From NCBI RefSeq assembly GCF_964275005.1, contig NC_092688.1, positions 26,266,934 to 26,330,933 of the forward strand: DNA of 64,000 nt, in the 5' to 3' direction. Every line of letters begins with the position of its first letter. The first letter of the stretch is position 1. Positions 32,703-46,300 of the stretch are shown piece by piece. The notes beneath the pieces were generated by a model. That model worked only from the letters and a program-made list of their open reading frames with translations. It did not search any database and was not told where the DNA came from. The position numbers and the translations under genes are program-made. The DNA is from Diadema setosum. Taxonomy: Eukaryota; Echinodermata; Echinoidea; Diadematoida; Diadematidae.

Positions 32703-33088
32703 TTAAAGGGATTGTACAGTACTGGTTGAGGGGAGGATTCAAGTTTATAACATTCCTAAGTGAGATAATGAGAAACCTCTTCTGAAATATGGAAGAGCAT
32801 GTAATTTTAAGAAGGATTCAACATTTATTTGATGAAAATTGGTTTTCAAATGGCTGAGATATCAAAAAAAGTAATATAATAATAAAAGGTGACAGGCCAC
32901 GACTTTTATTACCATCTCTTTGTTTCACCCTGTTTTTGAATATCTCAGTCATTTCAAACCGATTTTCATCAAATAAACTTTTGATTCCCCTAGAATTGTA
33001 TGCTCTTTGATATCTCATAGGGTCGTTTCTGAATACCTCGCAAAAATTAAAAATCCTCACCTCAACCAGAACTGTACAATCCCTTTAA
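32703..33088. mobile_element. TTAA-flanked palindromic MITE family A, copy 5
   Basis: TTAAAGGGATTGTACAGTAC to CTGTACAATCCCTTTAA, both TTAA intact. Confidence 0.87.
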
Positions 33089-33799
33089 GGCAAGTCTATG
33101 CCCTTCATCATACACAGAATTCCTCTGTAACTTTATGGACATAACTGGATTTCACCTGTAGGATGACTAATTATACTGTGCAAAAACAAAAATATAATAT
33201 GAGGGCTGTGTTTTTCTACAGCTAATGCAATCTCTTACACAAATATTTTCCAAACTATTTGCCCACTTCCAGTTGCAAGAAAAGGAGAGAGCAGAGACAG
33301 CCCACATTAAAGACCACATACAGTTGGTTTTACAGCATAAGGCAAAGTCTTTGGAGTAGCAGACCTTTGGCCCCTGCACGTACCATCTGCTGCCAAAATA
33401 AGGAAGATCTTTTATTTCTCTTTGTTGGTTTAATTCTATGACTCAATTCACTAAATCTGAGCAACCAAATTCCATATTTTAGTCTTAAAATCAAAACAAG
33501 GCAAACACCAAGCTCCATTTCGCTTGCATATTGCAATTTGTGGGTATAGTGTTTTTCAATGTAAGCTCATAGACCTTTTGACCTTTGACTTTGTCAGACT
33601 TCACTAATATTTGAACTTGACCAGCATCTTCAGGTGATATACCTTTGATGATCACAGCTCAAAGATGTGGAAAACTATTGAGAGTACACCACAATACTAT
33701 GAGTACAGTGCTGATCAGTTAAAATTCATTGACCATTTGACATTTGAATTTGTCGGGACTTCGGCACTCATATTCAAACTTGACAGATATCTGTAGGCA

Positions 33800-33952
33800 G
33801 GGCTCGACACTAATGGTGGCCCAGGGCCACCAAAAACACACGTCAGGCGACCAAAATTTCAGAAATGAAGAATGTAGTGGCCTGATCGGGCCACCAAAAA
33901 AGGTCGGATGGTTGCCTTTGGGCCACCAAAAATAAAAGTTAGTGTGGAGCCC
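33800..33952. mobile_element. GGGCTCGACACTAA MITE
   Basis: GGGCTCGACACTAA and TTAGTGTGGAGCCC form the ends; inside are mirrored GGCCACCAAAAA and related blocks. Confidence 0.72.
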
Positions 33953-33969
33953 AGCTTTAGGTGATGTAC

Positions 33970-34375
33970 CTGAGGTTCTGACATTTGTATTCAAATGTTT
34001 TCATGGAAATGCCCCTGCATACCTCAGTGAATTCATCACGCCATTTCATCCCGGTCGTGATCTATATTAAAAGTCACAGAATCTCTTCTTTGAAATAAGT
34101 GCAAAAATCCAAGACATCTGGTAACAGGGCTTTTGAAAAAATGGCACCATCATCATGGAACAATCTCCCCCTCAGCATTAGGTGTATTACAGATTTCAAT
34201 AAATTCAAGTCCATGTTGAAAACTCATCTTTTTGATAACTGTTAATTATGATAGTATGTGTACATGTGAACATAGAAATGTTTGGATGATTTTGTTTCCA
34301 TATGTACACACATAAAGACTATCTTGTGGTATTACAGATTCTAAGATCTGATAAATATTATTATCATCATGTACC
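33970..34375 (+). pseudogene. 3' end of a degenerate CR1/L2-like LINE
   Basis: Reading across frameshifts and stops, the strand gives the usual carboxy end of invertebrate LINE reverse transcriptases: a PAYLSEFITPFHP block, then RAFEKMAPSSWNNLPLSIR, then FNKFKSMLKTHLFDN and a stop near 34243. It is followed by a short 3' tail ending in an ATT/ATC-type repeat (34345-34372), as these elements typically do. The rest of the element is absent. The clade is inferred from memory of the family pattern. Confidence 0.6.
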
Positions 34376-35699
34376 TGTGGTGTGAGTTTCATGGTCATAA
34401 TTCAAAGCTGTGGAAAGTTACTGGCAGTAGATCAAACTGTGGACAATAAAAAGGACTAAAAAGTGACGCCTATGTCTCGATTCTGCTATGCAGGTGAGAC
34501 AATTGTCTTGAACTGCTTATGGATATAACAACAAAAAATAAAATAAATGATAAATAACTGCACTGCATGAATGAAATACAGAGTACTATGAATTACTCAT
34601 CCTAATGGCTGAATGAGATGTAAGCTTTGGAAAAAACTGTCATGTAGGCCTACTGCTTAGAATAGTTGATTGTGCCACCAGTGTGAATCACCATTGTTGT
34701 AAAAATATGGGCTTCTGTGTAGTCATATTAGAACAAAAGGGAAAAAAAGGGCCAAGGCAATCCGAGAGCATTTGACAAGGATGCCAGCATTTTTTTTTCT
34801 TTTCTTATCTCTCCTTACAGGAATATTATCAACTTTTTATATTGGTCTTGTCAAATACTTGACACAATTTAAGAAGTCTACTATTGGACAGTGTTGGGTA
34901 ATTCAAAACATAAATAACTGATGCTGTGAGAAACTAACCTGAAAATGCAAATGACCATAAACCATTCCTGGTCTACTACACATATTTACATTCTACAAAC
35001 CCTATATTATAACTTATGAGCATGCGGAAAGAGAAAGCTTATTTACTTGTTATTTTGTTTTAAGCATTAACATCAGAGGAGTGAGACATATATTTCATGG
35101 ACTCGAGCATTACATTGTTTAAAGTAATAAAAACACACAAAACCACTTCAGGATTTAACAAGTGGTGGAAATAGGGCAAGATACAGGGAGTAAAGGAGTC
35201 CGGTTTGGTTGTTAGATCACAATGTGGAGCTTATTGAGGCAGGCAGGTTACACTGGTTTGAGAAAGTTGGAGCGAGTGAACATCACTAGAAACTACAGAG
35301 AAGGTGTAAGACACATCTTCTGATGGCAATGAAACAAGCACAATGGATCAGTCAAGCCAATGTTAGCAATACCCAGCCACATTAACATCATTTCCTTTAT
35401 CGTTTGGAAGGCCAACATGTAAACGCAGCACTGACTAATAGGAAGGCAACAATGTCTGATTACAAGACGAGAAACTACAGTAAATGCTGAACATTCCTGA
35501 AACCACCTTTTTCTGCCCTCTATTGAAGCAGAGAGTATAGTGTAGTAGTCTACGAACCATACTCTAAAGGTGACATGGCTGTTTGGCGACATAAAGAGCC
35601 CGCCATCACGTTGTCCTTTCCCGGGTCCATAGGATCCAACTGTACAGCATGAATTGAGCTTATTCAAATTTATGAAATTCTTCCATCGAGATGTTCTCA

Positions 35700-35767
35700 T
35701 TGCAACTGATTGACATACTGCCCTACAAAGTATGTCGATGTAGGGCAATTTGTCAATCAGTCACAAT
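35700..35767. mobile_element. Minimal palindrome of TTGCAACTGATTG family
   Basis: TTGCAACTGATTGACATACT and its mirrored end (GGGCAATTTGTCAATCAG) meet with almost no interior: two terminal repeats joined back to back around ACAAAG. Confidence 0.8.
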
Positions 35768-37130
35768 AGATTGAGCTTGCTAACAGGCAATTTGAACAGT
35801 CAGGTGTCGATTCAGCTGTCAACAAAAGAACATACAAAAATGGCAGATGTTGTCTGATATGGAAATCAATATACCCAATTATCACCACATGTCATCTGCT
35901 GCTCAATGAAAGCAGGACATGACTTCTGATGTGGGATATCAACCATTCCTCTTTTGGTCGTTGTTGTTTGACAAGTACTATAAAAGTGGACAATTGTGTG
36001 AGATGTTTTCCTTATTTTATATAAATCAGTCAAGAAGGGATAGAGTTCAGTTTGACTGTGCATTGCTGATAGTAGCATAAATTTCAGCATACAAAATATG
36101 GCAAACTGAATATTTGCACCTTTTCAATTTTTCCCACTAGGGGTCTCACCATGGGGAATATGTAGTAAGACACCAATGAGGAAGTTGATCTGAACGGTAA
36201 CCTGGTATGCACAATATCCATGGCATCAGATGGCTGATCTTGATATCAAAACATCATGCACCATCTAAAGCCACATTGCAATCAAAGTAAACTCATGCAA
36301 CCTGTTTTTGTTCAGGCAAATGTATTTCAAAATCTTATCTTCTTTCATAGCTCATAGACTTACAACATTCTGAGCTAGTCGAGTACAATGCCATCAGGGA
36401 AAGGTCATGGGTCATTATTACAATCATGGCACTACTTCGAGTCATTCTCCCCCTTATCTTACACCAATACACTGCTAATGGTTTGTATTTAACTGTGTAA
36501 GGATTGTTGAGATACAGATCAGAGACCTACAAGATTTCTAGACTAGAATCATGTGACCATGGTGTATCGATTGGTGACACTGACTTCTACATTTTTAATC
36601 ATAACATTATGAAAAGTGGGTCCTCACATTTATCAAACTGAGGACGTGAGGGTAAGTGTTGTTATGCTAGTGTGATCTGCAGGTGAGAGACCTTAGAATC
36701 CGTCTTTGTGAGTTCCGACACTGCTTGCATGTCCTTTGCAGGATCCAGCCCAATACGAGGTAAACTGGTCACACTTGTTTCAACACATCTGGTTGTGTAG
36801 CTTACGGGGGTGCAGACATCTACGGGCATCCTACTGAATACGGGTCCGAGTTGTGGGGATTCTGCTCAGTTCCCTGTTTGCTGGGAGGAAACCGGGCGGC
36901 AGACGTGACCGGATGAGCGCGTGACAGCAATATCACTTTTCTAGCTAGCTGCTGGCGTCACTTGCTCCGACGTGTAACATGAATTACAGCATCGACGAAT
37001 GACATCCATGCTTAATAAGACAGAGTAAAGAGCAGAGCATGTAGTCTTTGTACAGTGCGAGTCCTCGACCAGGAGGAAAAGGGGGGGGGGGGGGGTGAGC
37101 CAGGGCGGATGCTGCTCGACGGGGACAGCA

Positions 37131-37314
37131 TCAACCGTCTCGCACTGTCCCCATCTGTCTGCTGCCCTCCATGGCCTGTTCATGACGCCGCCTGGCCTCG
37201 CTGTCCAGAGTGTCGAAGCAGGGCTTGCAGACCCGCTGCGGCTGGTACAACTGCTCCCGAGGGATCGCAGCTGAGTAGGCACTGCACGAGGTGCAGAAGA
37301 TCTGACCACAGTTC
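37131..37314 (-). CDS. MTMR3/MTMR4: MTMR3/4 last exon (FYVE second half, stop)
   Basis: Encodes [18 protein letters not shown] and [16 protein letters not shown], then a basic tail ending GTVRDG and TGA at 37133-37131. It supplies zinc ligands 4 to 8 of the FYVE finger. The acceptor CTCCAG precedes 37314; the first G completes the Arg codon. Confidence 0.96.
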
Positions 37315-40300
37315 CTGGAGATGTTACAAAAGAAAATAGAAAGTATTTGTAAGAATCAATCCTTGAAAGGCAGGGAGAGAGTACAATATCGGAATACTTT
37401 CACTCCCCAACAACTTTTAAAAATCCTTCACTGCATAACAAGAGTCTTGCTTTCTAATGCCAAGCTCATCTTATTTTGCAGTCTGAAACACTTCCAGACA
37501 CCAAAGTCCTATATCTTATTGAAGTCCTGGTCTATATATATATCACAGTTTATGCATAAGGTTTTGTGCATACATTTACTGTGATCTTGCACACGACTTG
37601 CTTTTTGATTTTCTTTCAATGGCTTTGGCTTGTCTTTCCGTTGTCTCCTCTCTCTCTCTCTCTCTCCCTTCTCATCATCCTTTTTTCCTCCATATGTCTG
37701 TTCCTTTCCCCACTGTCTCATGTAGGTTTATGTTACTGTACGAGCTGAAATTTTCGCGTACAGATATTTTCGCGAATTGCTACTTGGCGGACATTTTCGC
37801 GTGTTGTTAATTTCGCGGTTGCTAGGGTCTAACCGAACTTAGTTATTTGCGCGATGTTATTTTCGCGTGTTGTTATTTTCGCGGTTCAAAGGCGATTTGC
37901 AAAATTTGCAAAAATAAAACCACCGCGAAAATTTCAGCTCGTACAGTATATATTATGAGTTGATACCTGTGATAATACAATGTACTACGTTGACAAACTT
38001 ACCCTAAAATCACGCTAAGGCCAAAAAAAAAAAATTGTTGCATTGGCGTAACATGAGATTTTCAAATAGGGTCGGTCGGGCGGATTTTTTTTTTTTTTTT
38101 TTTTTTGCTACCTGCATTTTACGTGTAAAACTCGTGCTCAGCTCAGTAAACAGTTACAACTGCTGCACCGAATGTGCTGTGTTCATCTATTCTACAAATC
38201 ATTTATGAGGCCGATATTACTGGAATTATACCCCTTCACAGAATCTAAAGATGTTGAAATCCCTATCCTGAATGTTTTCACTTCATATTTTACTATTTTG
38301 ACTTAGATAAGATAGATGCAAATTGACCCATATGTACGATCTTTTCATCGCACACGGCGATCTCTATTACAGTCCCACATATACAGATTCGTGTAAGTTC
38401 TCCACACAAGAAACCTATGGCAAAACTGTGCACAATACATCGCAGTCTGAATGCTACGTATACACTGAATAAATCTTGTTAGAGTACGTGTCCGTGTTGG
38501 AAACAGATGACGTACTGATCAAGGAAGGCTTATGCGAGGCGCTAGATCTCTCCCTCGTACATCCGATATCCCCAGAGCCGTTTCCACTTCCGGGTTTGTG
38601 CAATCGCGATCGCAATCAACAAGATATTTGATATCGATAGCAAAAAAATTAATAAAAACACATGGGGTCGGCGGAATTTTTAGGGTCGGGCGGGTTACGC
38701 CAATGCAACAATTTTTTTTTTTGGCCTAATCACAGTGTCCCACTCAAAAACTCAAACCCTAAATCTTTTGTAGTGGGTCTCAATATATCATGAAATTTGA
38801 TACTTGCTCTAATTTCTAAGAAACAGTAAGACAACAAATACATCAACATATAACTTCTCCTCCTGAATACTTGAATTCATTTCAGTTTACAACTGTTCTT
38901 CAATATACTGTCAGATCTCTTCATGGTCTGAGCTGCAAGTTGCTTATTTTTTTGTTTGCTTTTTTTAAAATATATATTAGCTATTTTTGTTGTTGTTTTC
39001 AGTGCTGCAAACTCACCGACAGTGATGTTTCCTATTGACCAAAGTGAATCTACTATTGCACTGGAAGCAATGGCTGACGGCATGGTCTGGAATCCACAGG
39101 GTTCTGTTGGTGTCCCCCTCCTCAATCTGCTCCCACGAGACGTCGGACCTGATGGAGTTACAACGGGAAGCCGACCGCCTCTCCTCATCGTCCGGGTGGA
39201 GGAGGTTACCATTCTGAATTCCAAGAATAAGGAGTTTGATGGGGTTTTATTTCAGATCATAAAGTCACCGACTAGTTCGTTTTGCATCGCTACCAACCAT
39301 GGTTGTGCCAGCCTGTTGTGATTATGGTACAACATGCTTTGATCAGTCACAATTTTTAGAACACTTTCAAGGACTAATGAGGAAAAAAACTACCTTTACA
39401 GTGCTACTGGTCTACACAATATTTGCCATTACGTCACTGTCATATCAGTCAGATGAAAAAGTTGGCTGATGGTTACGAGACAAGCTGTTTCATACAAGAC
39501 GGCTGCAAGAAGGGCCAAAGTTCTACAAAAATATAGTGCAGTTGAGATTCCTTTGGCATAAGACATGATTTGTCTTAATGACTCTCAAACAGAAAGATAA
39601 ATCACTAAAAAAAATAAAAGGTCAAACAGCATGTCCTCCAACACTGTGAGCAGTGTTAGTGACAGCATCCAGTGTGCTTTAAATGGTGTAATTCAGGTCT
39701 CTGCATATGTAGATATGTTTTATGGTATATATGCTGCATATGATAAAAATCTTTGCATGCCACATGTTACCTGATGATAGCAACAGGGAAAAAAGCCCCT
39801 GCACTTAATCCGTGAGTCATTTCTGAATCTACAGTAAGAAACGCAGTTTATAAAAATAAGGCACTTTCTAAAGTTAATGACATCTATGCAAAGATAAGAT
39901 GCCCCACACATAACATGACTTATCACATAATGGCAATAAGTGAACTACCCTGATACCAGCATGGTACTATACAAGTCAGACTCTTATGTCAAAACAAGCC
40001 ATGCTCTATAAGGAACACCCCCCCCCTTTCCTTGAAGTGCCCTATGAATGAGGGGTGTAAGAATTACAGAATATTAGAAAGAGTCATTGTGGTCAGACTC
40101 ACATCAATGTCCACCTCCTCTAGGGCAGAGGCAAGAGTGGCACCGGTGTTGGTGTTGCTGGCCATCTCTTGCCTCAGGCGATTGATGAAGGCAAGGAGGA
40201 AGCGCTCTCTCTGCAGCATCATCTCCTCCTTCTTCTGCTTCTCCTGGAGGATGGCCAGCATCCGCCGCTGCGCGAGGTCCCGGGGGCAGGTCAGGCCGTC

Positions 40301-43300
40301 CTGGCCCAGGTGCCGGCCCAGCTTCAGCTGCCGGTGGGCATCCGCACCGGCCTCCTCCCCGGAGGGATCCATCCCGTTGCCGTTGCTGCAGCTGGAGGTG
40401 CGGCTGAGGCAGGTCGAGAAGGATGGCTCCGATGCCACCGAGGTCTGCGGAAGGAAATTGAGTCCATTAGTCACGGCTCTCTGGGAGAGGCTCTGGGAGT
40501 ACTTCCCCAGAGAGCCAAATGTTTCACCATTGTCCGGCAAGTATGGAATGTAACTAGAGGGTTCCAGCGGTAAGCTGGCGGACTTCCCGAGGGGATGGTC
40601 AACATGGGAATTGCTAATGTCTGTGGTACTGGTGCTGATACTGTTCTGGAGTTGTCCTTTAAGGAAGGCAGCATGTCCATTAATCTGCTCCCCTCGTGGA
40701 GTTACACTCCCGTTTGTATCACAGGGAGAATCGTCGACTCCATTACAGTCTTCGGCACCCCTCAACGCTTGCGGTTCCTCCAACTGAATAGCTCCTGATC
40801 GATCATCAGTCACAGTTTCTGTTGAACTCTCCATTTGACAGTCAAGCATTAAGTTAATCAAATCTGCCTTCCGTGGAGTGGAACACGCAGGACTTGGTGC
40901 TTCTGCTGGCTCCTGCTCTAGTTTCAAGTCTGCGTGACCATTGGTCAAACCATTGCTCAAAGCATCATCATGGCCATTTGATGCTTGGTCAGTTTCTCCG
41001 TCTCCCGAGGACTGTGCCTCGGACGCATCCTCAGGAGTCAGCTCCCCGTTCGTCAATCCTGCTTCACCAGCGCCATTTTCAGCTGGGGTGTTAGAGTCAC
41101 TATCTTTCTCACTCTCGTCACTTTCACTTGACAGGCTCCCGTTTTTAAGCGACTCCTCTTCCTCATCGCCCCTATCCAGGGGCAACGGGGGCATCATGCG
41201 TGTCTTGGGCGATGTGCCCAGCGAGGGCTCCAGCTTGAGGTCACTCAAGTTGGGATCGCTAGAAGTCCTTGTCAAACCGTGGATGTCGCTCCCAATGTTG
41301 GGCCTGTGCGGCTCATCCTCGCTTGCCGTCTTGTGGATATTGTCAAAGGATTGCGTTCTGGCTAGCTTGGGGCTGTCGGCAGGGCTCGGCCCGGACTGGG
41401 CATTCTGCTGGGCCTGGGCAGGACCAGAGTCCTCACAGATTGAGCGAGATGTCTCCGAGAGGTACACATCAATCCACAGATCAAGGTCTCTGACATTTGA
41501 TGATGGATACAGCACCTTCATACAGGATATAAAGAAAAACAAAAACAGAGATTACAAAGAGCACAGGTCATAAGGTGCCTTTCATGATCTCCTTCTCAAT
41601 GAACAAGCTCTCAATGGTGTGCCTTCTTTAATGAACCACAGAAGAAATTATGGATTGCTTTGACTGATCCCTTCCCCTCCTGGTTTACAGCTGCTTAGTG
41701 TCTTATTCATCTATATGAATGAGAAACATCCATTCTGTCAGGTCACCCACCTTGTCCATCTTGGGGTCATAGAGAAAGTTGGTGTACTTGTTGCCTTCTA
41801 CTGCTAGCAGGGACCACACAGAACACGTCCGCTCCTTGAGGGAGTTCTTGAGCCTTGCCTTGAGAGTGTTACACAGGAATGTCCCAAACAAGCAGGAGTA
41901 TGTGTGCTGCACAAGCTTCACCTGCAAAAGGAGACGCAAATGGCGAGATGTTACTTCCTCCACATAAAAGCAATACCAGATGCACCAACTTGTGATAGCA
42001 AATGACATCAGGACTATTCAATATCATCACACAAGACTCCAAGCAGATATCATTGGTAAAACTGATGTCAATGATAGATATGACAACAGACCTATATATA
42101 TATCCAGGATTTTACACCAGAACCTTGATCATTTTTGCAGCTAGCAGAACAAGAATTATAAGCAATGAACACCAGATCTGGCCAAGTGCAGCTCTGTCCT
42201 ATGTCCATTCCTGGATTTCCTCATTAAAAAAAAAAAAGATTGACTACATTTACATTGCCAATTTATGTTCAAATAGCAGCGTGCTCAATTTGCTGCACTG
42301 ATGTGAAACCCTGATGTGCTTTTTGCTAAACATAAAGTATTAGAGTATGTCTTGCTTATGAATCTATCCATCATCCTGAAGCTCAAACTATGATTTAACC
42401 CGTTGAGGATGAGTCACGAGTATACTCGGGCAGGGGTCTATGGGAAATGCATGTTGTCCTCAATGGGTTAACAACAGAATAAGGCTTGCACTCAATGACA
42501 AATGCATCAAGAACACAATAAATTTCACGTATCCTTCCAAATTTTAATGAAGTAACCACGTCAGTGAAATCAATGTGTTACCATACACATCTACACAAGA
42601 ATTCAACCACAATAAATGTAAGATAGACCATGTCAATGCAAGTCTTACTACAATAAAAGACAAAGGTGCCAACGAACTTACCAGGAATGTTTCATTGAAT
42701 TCAAAAGATGTTGGATACTGCCTGAGGAGCTGATGGATGCAATCCAACCACTGCAGGAACACCGGGCACCGCTCGTTGGCATCATCATGCCCTGGCCGAT
42801 GTCCACACCGGTCAGCAAACTTGTGACCAAAGTCCAGCCATTCCCTCTCAACCAGCACTTGGAATCCCTGTGGTGTGACAAATAGGAGAATGACAGTCAT
42901 GAGAAACTTGCATCAGTTTTGTTCGGATTTGTTTCATTTTCTGATTTTCACATAGGTAAGTATCATGACCTTTCTCACATGAAATTATCAACACAGATTT
43001 CACACAAATTTGATCAAATCTTGAATACAAGTGCATTGAGAGGTAATGCATTTCCAACCCATAAATCTAGATTCATAGATCATGACAAGAGCTATGTATG
43101 ATGGAAACAAACCTATTGCAGGATCTAAGTATAATTTCCATGTCTAGTCAAACAGCTTTCACTGACACAATGAAAGAGCAATCAAAGGTAAAATTTCAGG
43201 CATGAGTGCAAGAAGGCACTGTGTAGTCAGGTGGTGTATTTCCCATCTGCAGAAACAGAACTGTTTGCTTTATCCCTGACAGGTCACTGGGGAACCAATA

Positions 43301-46300
43301 GCAAAGATAATCATGACAAGAGACCCGCGGGTCTTGCGCTCACCTGAGTATCGCAAGTTCACCTTTCACGCAGTCACTAATCTAAATTATTCACAGCTTT
43401 ACTAAAATTTGACCAGGCATTCTCAAGTAGAACATGAAAATGTATAATAAGGGCCAAAATTTTTAAAGATTCCTTAATTTGGGGGCATTGGGGCCCCCTG
43501 GGGCCCACTGGGTGGGGCATGGTGCCCACTTTGATAAATTGAGATCCTGACCCCCTAGGGATGCTACCTGCCAAGTTTGACGAAAATCCATCATGAGGTT
43601 TTCAGGAAGAAGATGAAAATGTACAATTCAGGCCCCATGGTGGGGCATGGTGCCCATTTTAACAAATTGAGTTCCTAACCCCCTAGGGATGCTACCTGCC
43701 AAGTTTGATGAAAATCGGTCTTGGGGTTTTCAAGAAGATGATGAAAATGTAAAAAGTTTACGCACGACGGACGACGGACGACGGACGACGAACGACGCAC
43801 GACGCACGACGCACGACGGACGCCGGACGAAGGGCGATCGCAATAGCTCACTTGAGCCTTTGGCTCAGGTGAGCTAAAAACAAAAACATAGATTTGCCAC
43901 TTAAATATACATTACAACAAAGAGTAAATGCTACTGCAACACCTGGACCAGTACACTCACATCTGCACAATGTACCCACACAAACAGGTTTTAATTCACT
44001 AAATGCACACACAGCAAGCAGGGGCCGGACACTCGGTCATCGGTCACCCAACTCACCTGCATGGTTCGGTAGTACGGGTCAAGCATGATCTCGGCCAGGG
44101 CCACAATCTGCGGGGTGCGGTCCCAGCCGTCTGAGCAGTGGACCACCACGGGCCGGGCCTCCTGGTCAATGGCCGTCACCACCTTGATGGCTGATTTGAG
44201 CAGCATGGACAGGTTCTGTAGCCACTTGGTGGTCTCCAGACTCGACAGCCAGCTGCAAAAGTGAAGTATTGGACACAGACTTTCTTGATATGTGTACATG
44301 AATGTAGGTAAAAGGGAGACCTGCACTGCGGCCATCCATTATATTTCTAAAACATCGCTACTGACTTCACTGTCTTGTAAAAACATGTGAAACTTTCAAA
44401 TTCCATAACCTTCTTATTTGAAGTCCAATTCTGATGGAACCTCTAATATCCTGTGTGTATCACATTATTTCTCTGGTTCTCAAGGCTAATGTGAACATAG
44501 TGTAGAATTGCATTTTAAATAAAAGAAAAAAAGCAAAATGAGTTTTGATTTATCACAGAAATGATATAGTATTGAAAATTTGGAATCTTGTCGACTAGAC
44601 TCAAATTAAAGTTAACTCCTTGAGCACTGTCACGACTCAAAGGAATTGCTTCCTCAGCCCTGCTGATTGAAATGTCTTTTGAGTACTACTTTCCATAAGG
44701 TTTGTATAAAAAATATCACTAAATTCCATTTCATTTCATTGTCATGAATGTGGTCTAGAACATATTCTGTATGTCTCTTTCTTCTGATTTTTTATGTCAC
44801 TCTGACAGATAGGTGAATTAGCACAGTGGTTCATCATCTGAGGCTGAAATCCGAAGGTTCACAGTTCACCTCCCAGAGGGACCTTACTGCTGTTCACTAC
44901 TGTCCAAAGAGATTCAAGGTGGAAACTTTCAAACAATTTTCGTGCTAATTTTGCACAGGAAAATGTCAAACACTGTTACACATTCCACTCTTGCAGTATC
45001 ACGAGAATAGAGCATCAAAGTGTGATGTCATGTCATTTATCGCCATTGAAACTGCTTCTACACAACCTCACTTGGCCAGAGTGTTCATGCGCACACCTAG
45101 TTCCAACCCAAGCTATAATAAGACTGTGACGTTGTGACTTCGGTGCTCTACAGGTTAAATAGATGGCTAGTCTTTGGCGAACCCATGAAGAAACCCTTGA
45201 CAATGATGGTTTGGAACTTACATGCTCTGATCCAACGCGGTGTTACTGCAGAGGGTATGGACATTGTGGAAACTCTTCCTGATGGTATGAATGTTGGCCA
45301 GTCCCATGAACTCAATGTCACAGCATGTGTAGTACTCTGTCGTGGCCAAAAAAACAGTACAGTGAAAGATTTACAGGGTCTAATACAACCCAGGGTCGCC
45401 TCATCATTGAGAGCACACATACCCCCCCCCCCCTCCAACCACCAGGTGCCTGTTTATACACCCAATATGAGCAAAATTACCCTGGTAGAAAATGGGAAAC
45501 ACATTTGCACATCTGCCAAGGATTTCCTCTTCCTTTTTGTTGGACTCTGCCTCTCATTTTAATAAGGCATAAGCTTGCCATTGCTGTATACTCTTGTTTA
45601 TTTCACGAGGCTTTCATTTCCGCAAAATTTCCTGAGTCGGGTGCTATTCGCAAAATTATGAACACACGAGAAATATCAATTCTCATTCTGACATGAATGT
45701 GACATGCACACATACATTTTCCTGTTCATTACCATGCTTCGAGATCACAAATCTAACCACTGGCAAAATTGTTGGGAAGTCCTGATTTGTGAAAAATTAG
45801 ACCTGCTAAATGTATGGCATATACTGATACAATAGTTTTACTTTATTGATGTTTTCACACTACACTACTACACAGACATATCGTTGTGTTGATGTTGTTT
45901 TGTCATTTTCTTTCTCGCAAAAATGTCAACTACAATACAGATATTACTTAATTCCATCCCATTCTTTACACATGGCAGTTCTACCGGAAAGAAAATCAAA
46001 ACAAAACACAGTGAGAGAGCTGGCCCTCTTTTGACGATGGTAAGAGAGCTGTCTATATTTTCCTCTTTTCAAAAACAGTTGTTGTTTTTTTCCAGTAGTG
46101 ACACATCACTCCTTTCATCTTACACGCTCTCTGTGAATTATTTCTATTTTTGATTCATGCCAAATATTCCTCCTGTACTCCTCAGTCTTCACATCACATC
46201 ATCTTTTGACAATAGCAACAAACTAGAAATGTCGCTACAGCGACTGGTTATACCCCCACCAAACAACATTTCATAAGCTTTGGTCAAAAAACTGAGGAAG

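Larger units (their letters stand above)
23474..37130. other. Intergenic region and 3' UTRs between RFC2 and MTMR3/4
   Basis: The genes converge here across 13.7 kb. Besides the mobile elements listed separately there is only one uncertain open frame (29113-29532). The ~450 bp just left of 37131 are more GC-rich and probably belong to the MTMR 3' UTR. A 151-codon minus-strand frame at 35748-35293 starts inside a transposon and has no recognisable domain. Confidence 0.6.
37315..39016. other. MTMR3/4 last intron
   Basis: Interrupts the FYVE domain between RKHHCR and NCG. It holds a TC microsatellite (about 37649-37670), a TACTGTA element (37734-37948) and a 708-bp inverted-repeat element (38019-38726). 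Confidence 0.8.

Noticed and set aside
35293..35748. 151-codon minus-strand frame
   Set aside because: Its start lies inside a transposon end, no domain is recognisable and no splice support is visible; probably MTMR 3' flank read by chance.
38956..39321. 121-codon plus-strand frame
   Set aside because: The opposite strand in another frame encodes the FYVE first half with correct splice sites; the plus frame is its shadow.
40941..41573. 210-codon plus-strand frame opposite the MTMR large exon
   Set aside because: It is the antisense shadow of a Ser/Asp/Glu-rich coding exon and has no domain of its own.
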